A stretch of 64,000 nt of DNA. Origin: Proteus faecis (GTDB lineage Bacteria; Pseudomonadota; Gammaproteobacteria; Enterobacterales; Enterobacteriaceae). The notes below the pieces were generated by a model, which saw nothing but the letters and a program-made list of their open reading frames with translations, made no database searches and was not told the origin of the DNA. Shown in pieces: positions 63,330 through 64,000 of the stretch (its first letter is position 1; each line of letters opens with the position of its first letter). A program made the position numbers and the translations under genes. The DNA is taken from the NCBI RefSeq assembly GCF_003144395.1, contig NZ_PENZ01000034.1, positions 248,001-312,000 of the forward strand. The letters are read 5' to 3'.

Positions 63330-64000
63330 TTACCAAGCTCTTACAGCATCACCTTTATACATTTCTTTGAATTTTAACTCGATTTGTCTTGAATGCAGAA
63401 CTGAAATCAGTTTCTTTATATTTTCATCATTTTTATTATCTTCACGCGTAACAATAACATTAGCATAAGGTGAATTTTTATTTTCTAAGATTAATCCATC
63501 ACGAGTCGCAATGAGTCCAACTTGAGATGAAAAATTATTGTTTATTATAGCCATTGTAATATTTGGATCATTTAATGATTCAGTAAGCTTAGGTGAGTCG
63601 ACTTCAACAAAAACTATTTCTTTAGGGTTATGTATAATGTCGTCTACTGTTGCCGTAAAACCGACATTATCATTAAGAGTAATGAGATGGTTTTCTGCTA
63701 GCAATAAAAGTGCACGCCCTTTCATGCTAACTTCATTTGAAATTGCAACGACATCACCCGGCTTTAATTCATCTATATCACTAATTTTTTTAGAGTATGC
63801 CGCTAAAGGAAAAATATACGTTTTACTGGCAATATGAAATTGGTAGCCATGCTCTTTCATTTGAGCTTGAAGATAAGGAATAGATTGAAACGCATTCGCA
63901 TCAACTTCTTTGTCGTTCAATGCCCTATTAGGCTGTACATAATCATTGAAAGCAACAACCTCAACATCTAACCCTTCAGTTAGTTTTGCTAAACGAATAA
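63330..64000 (-). CDS. MetQ/NlpA-family methionine-binding lipoprotein, 5' end outside window
   Basis: C-terminal ~220 residues of a class-8-type substrate-binding protein; the frame is open to the window edge, so signal peptide and lipobox lie beyond it. Landmarks: DYVQPNRALNDKEVDANAFQSIPYL (methionine-binding region), PGDVVAISNEVSMKGRALLLL, and the end FKEMYKGDAVRAW. Family members bind methionine or related sulphur compounds for the MetNI ABC transporter. Its gene lies upstream of the PLP enzyme on the same strand, 277 bases away with a terminator between. Confidence 0.87.
   Translation of the reverse strand, partial: IRLAKLTEGLDVEVVAFNDYVQPNRALNDKEVDANAFQSIPYLQAQMKEHGYQFHIASKTYIFPLAAYSKKISDIDELKPGDVVAISNEVSMKGRALLLLAENHLITLNDNVGFTATVDDIIHNPKEIVFVEVDSPKLTESLNDPNITMAIINNNFSSQVGLIATRDGLILENKNSPYANVIVTREDNKNDENIKKLISVLHSRQIELKFKEMYKGDAVRAW

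Overview
The window reads as a chromosomal segment of an AT-rich enterobacterium of the Morganellaceae, most likely Proteus. Many genes are close relatives of E. coli K-12 genes (mlc, bioD, ynfB, ydfG, osmB, roxA, xylRAB, yegD, selU, mdtL/yidZ, yaiI, ybiT, ydeE), but the DNA is clearly below 40% G+C by eye. Positions 9200-9227 carry a near-perfect chromosome-dimer-resolution site (dif, one base different from E. coli). This places the window at the replication terminus, which fits the E. coli terminus genes around it (mlc, ynfB/ynfD, ydfG, ydeE).

Layout. 1-3.8 kb: end of mlc, bioD, small exported proteins, ydfG, osmB. 3.9-5.1 kb: an orphan 1,3-propanediol-type dehydrogenase (dhaT). 5.3-7.6 kb: arsRBC, with a decayed arsD between arsR and arsB. 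7.7-9.7 kb: roxA, then an 840-base gap holding dif and a perfect palindrome. 9.7-13.7 kb: a YtcJ-like amidohydrolase, an MFS_3 exporter and a VF530-type protein. 13.7-20.6 kb: a xylose locus, xylR diverging from malY-like/nhaC/xylA/xylB under a strong CRP site. 20.7-24.3 kb: a DUF3811 protein, threonine aldolase, yegD and a DUF6122 protein. 24.3-28.9 kb: ytcA-mdtN-mdtO-mdtP efflux operon. 29.2-35 kb: selU, then two MFS exporters each with a regulator. 35.1-40.5 kb: a DUF4139 protein, a periplasmic amidohydrolase, a TerD-family protein and yaiI.

40.7-43.5 kb holds an anaerobic haem-degradation operon (hutW-hutX-chuY). Its promoter has a perfect FNR box and a Fur box, and a decayed TonB-receptor N-terminus sits between promoter and hutW. 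43.7-45.3 kb: ybiT. 45.7-51.5 kb: a Fur-boxed hydroxamate-siderophore receptor with fhuC-fhuD-fhuB. 51.6-55.9 kb: two TetR/MFS divergent pairs with visible operators. 55.9-57.8 kb: a divergent accA, probably a second copy, in an operon with a LysR regulator. 58-64 kb: ydeE, a metallophosphoesterase, an AraC regulator, a GNAT acetyltransferase, a cystathionine gamma-synthase-family enzyme and the end of a MetQ-type lipoprotein.

Themes: iron and haem acquisition under Fur and FNR, sugar use under CRP, and a high density of efflux pumps with their own local regulators. No tRNA, rRNA, CRISPR array, intact insertion sequence or prophage was seen. The observations most worth following are the accA variant/LysR unit, the FNR+Fur haem promoter with its lost receptor, the malY/nhaC pair inside the xyl operon, and the dif site.
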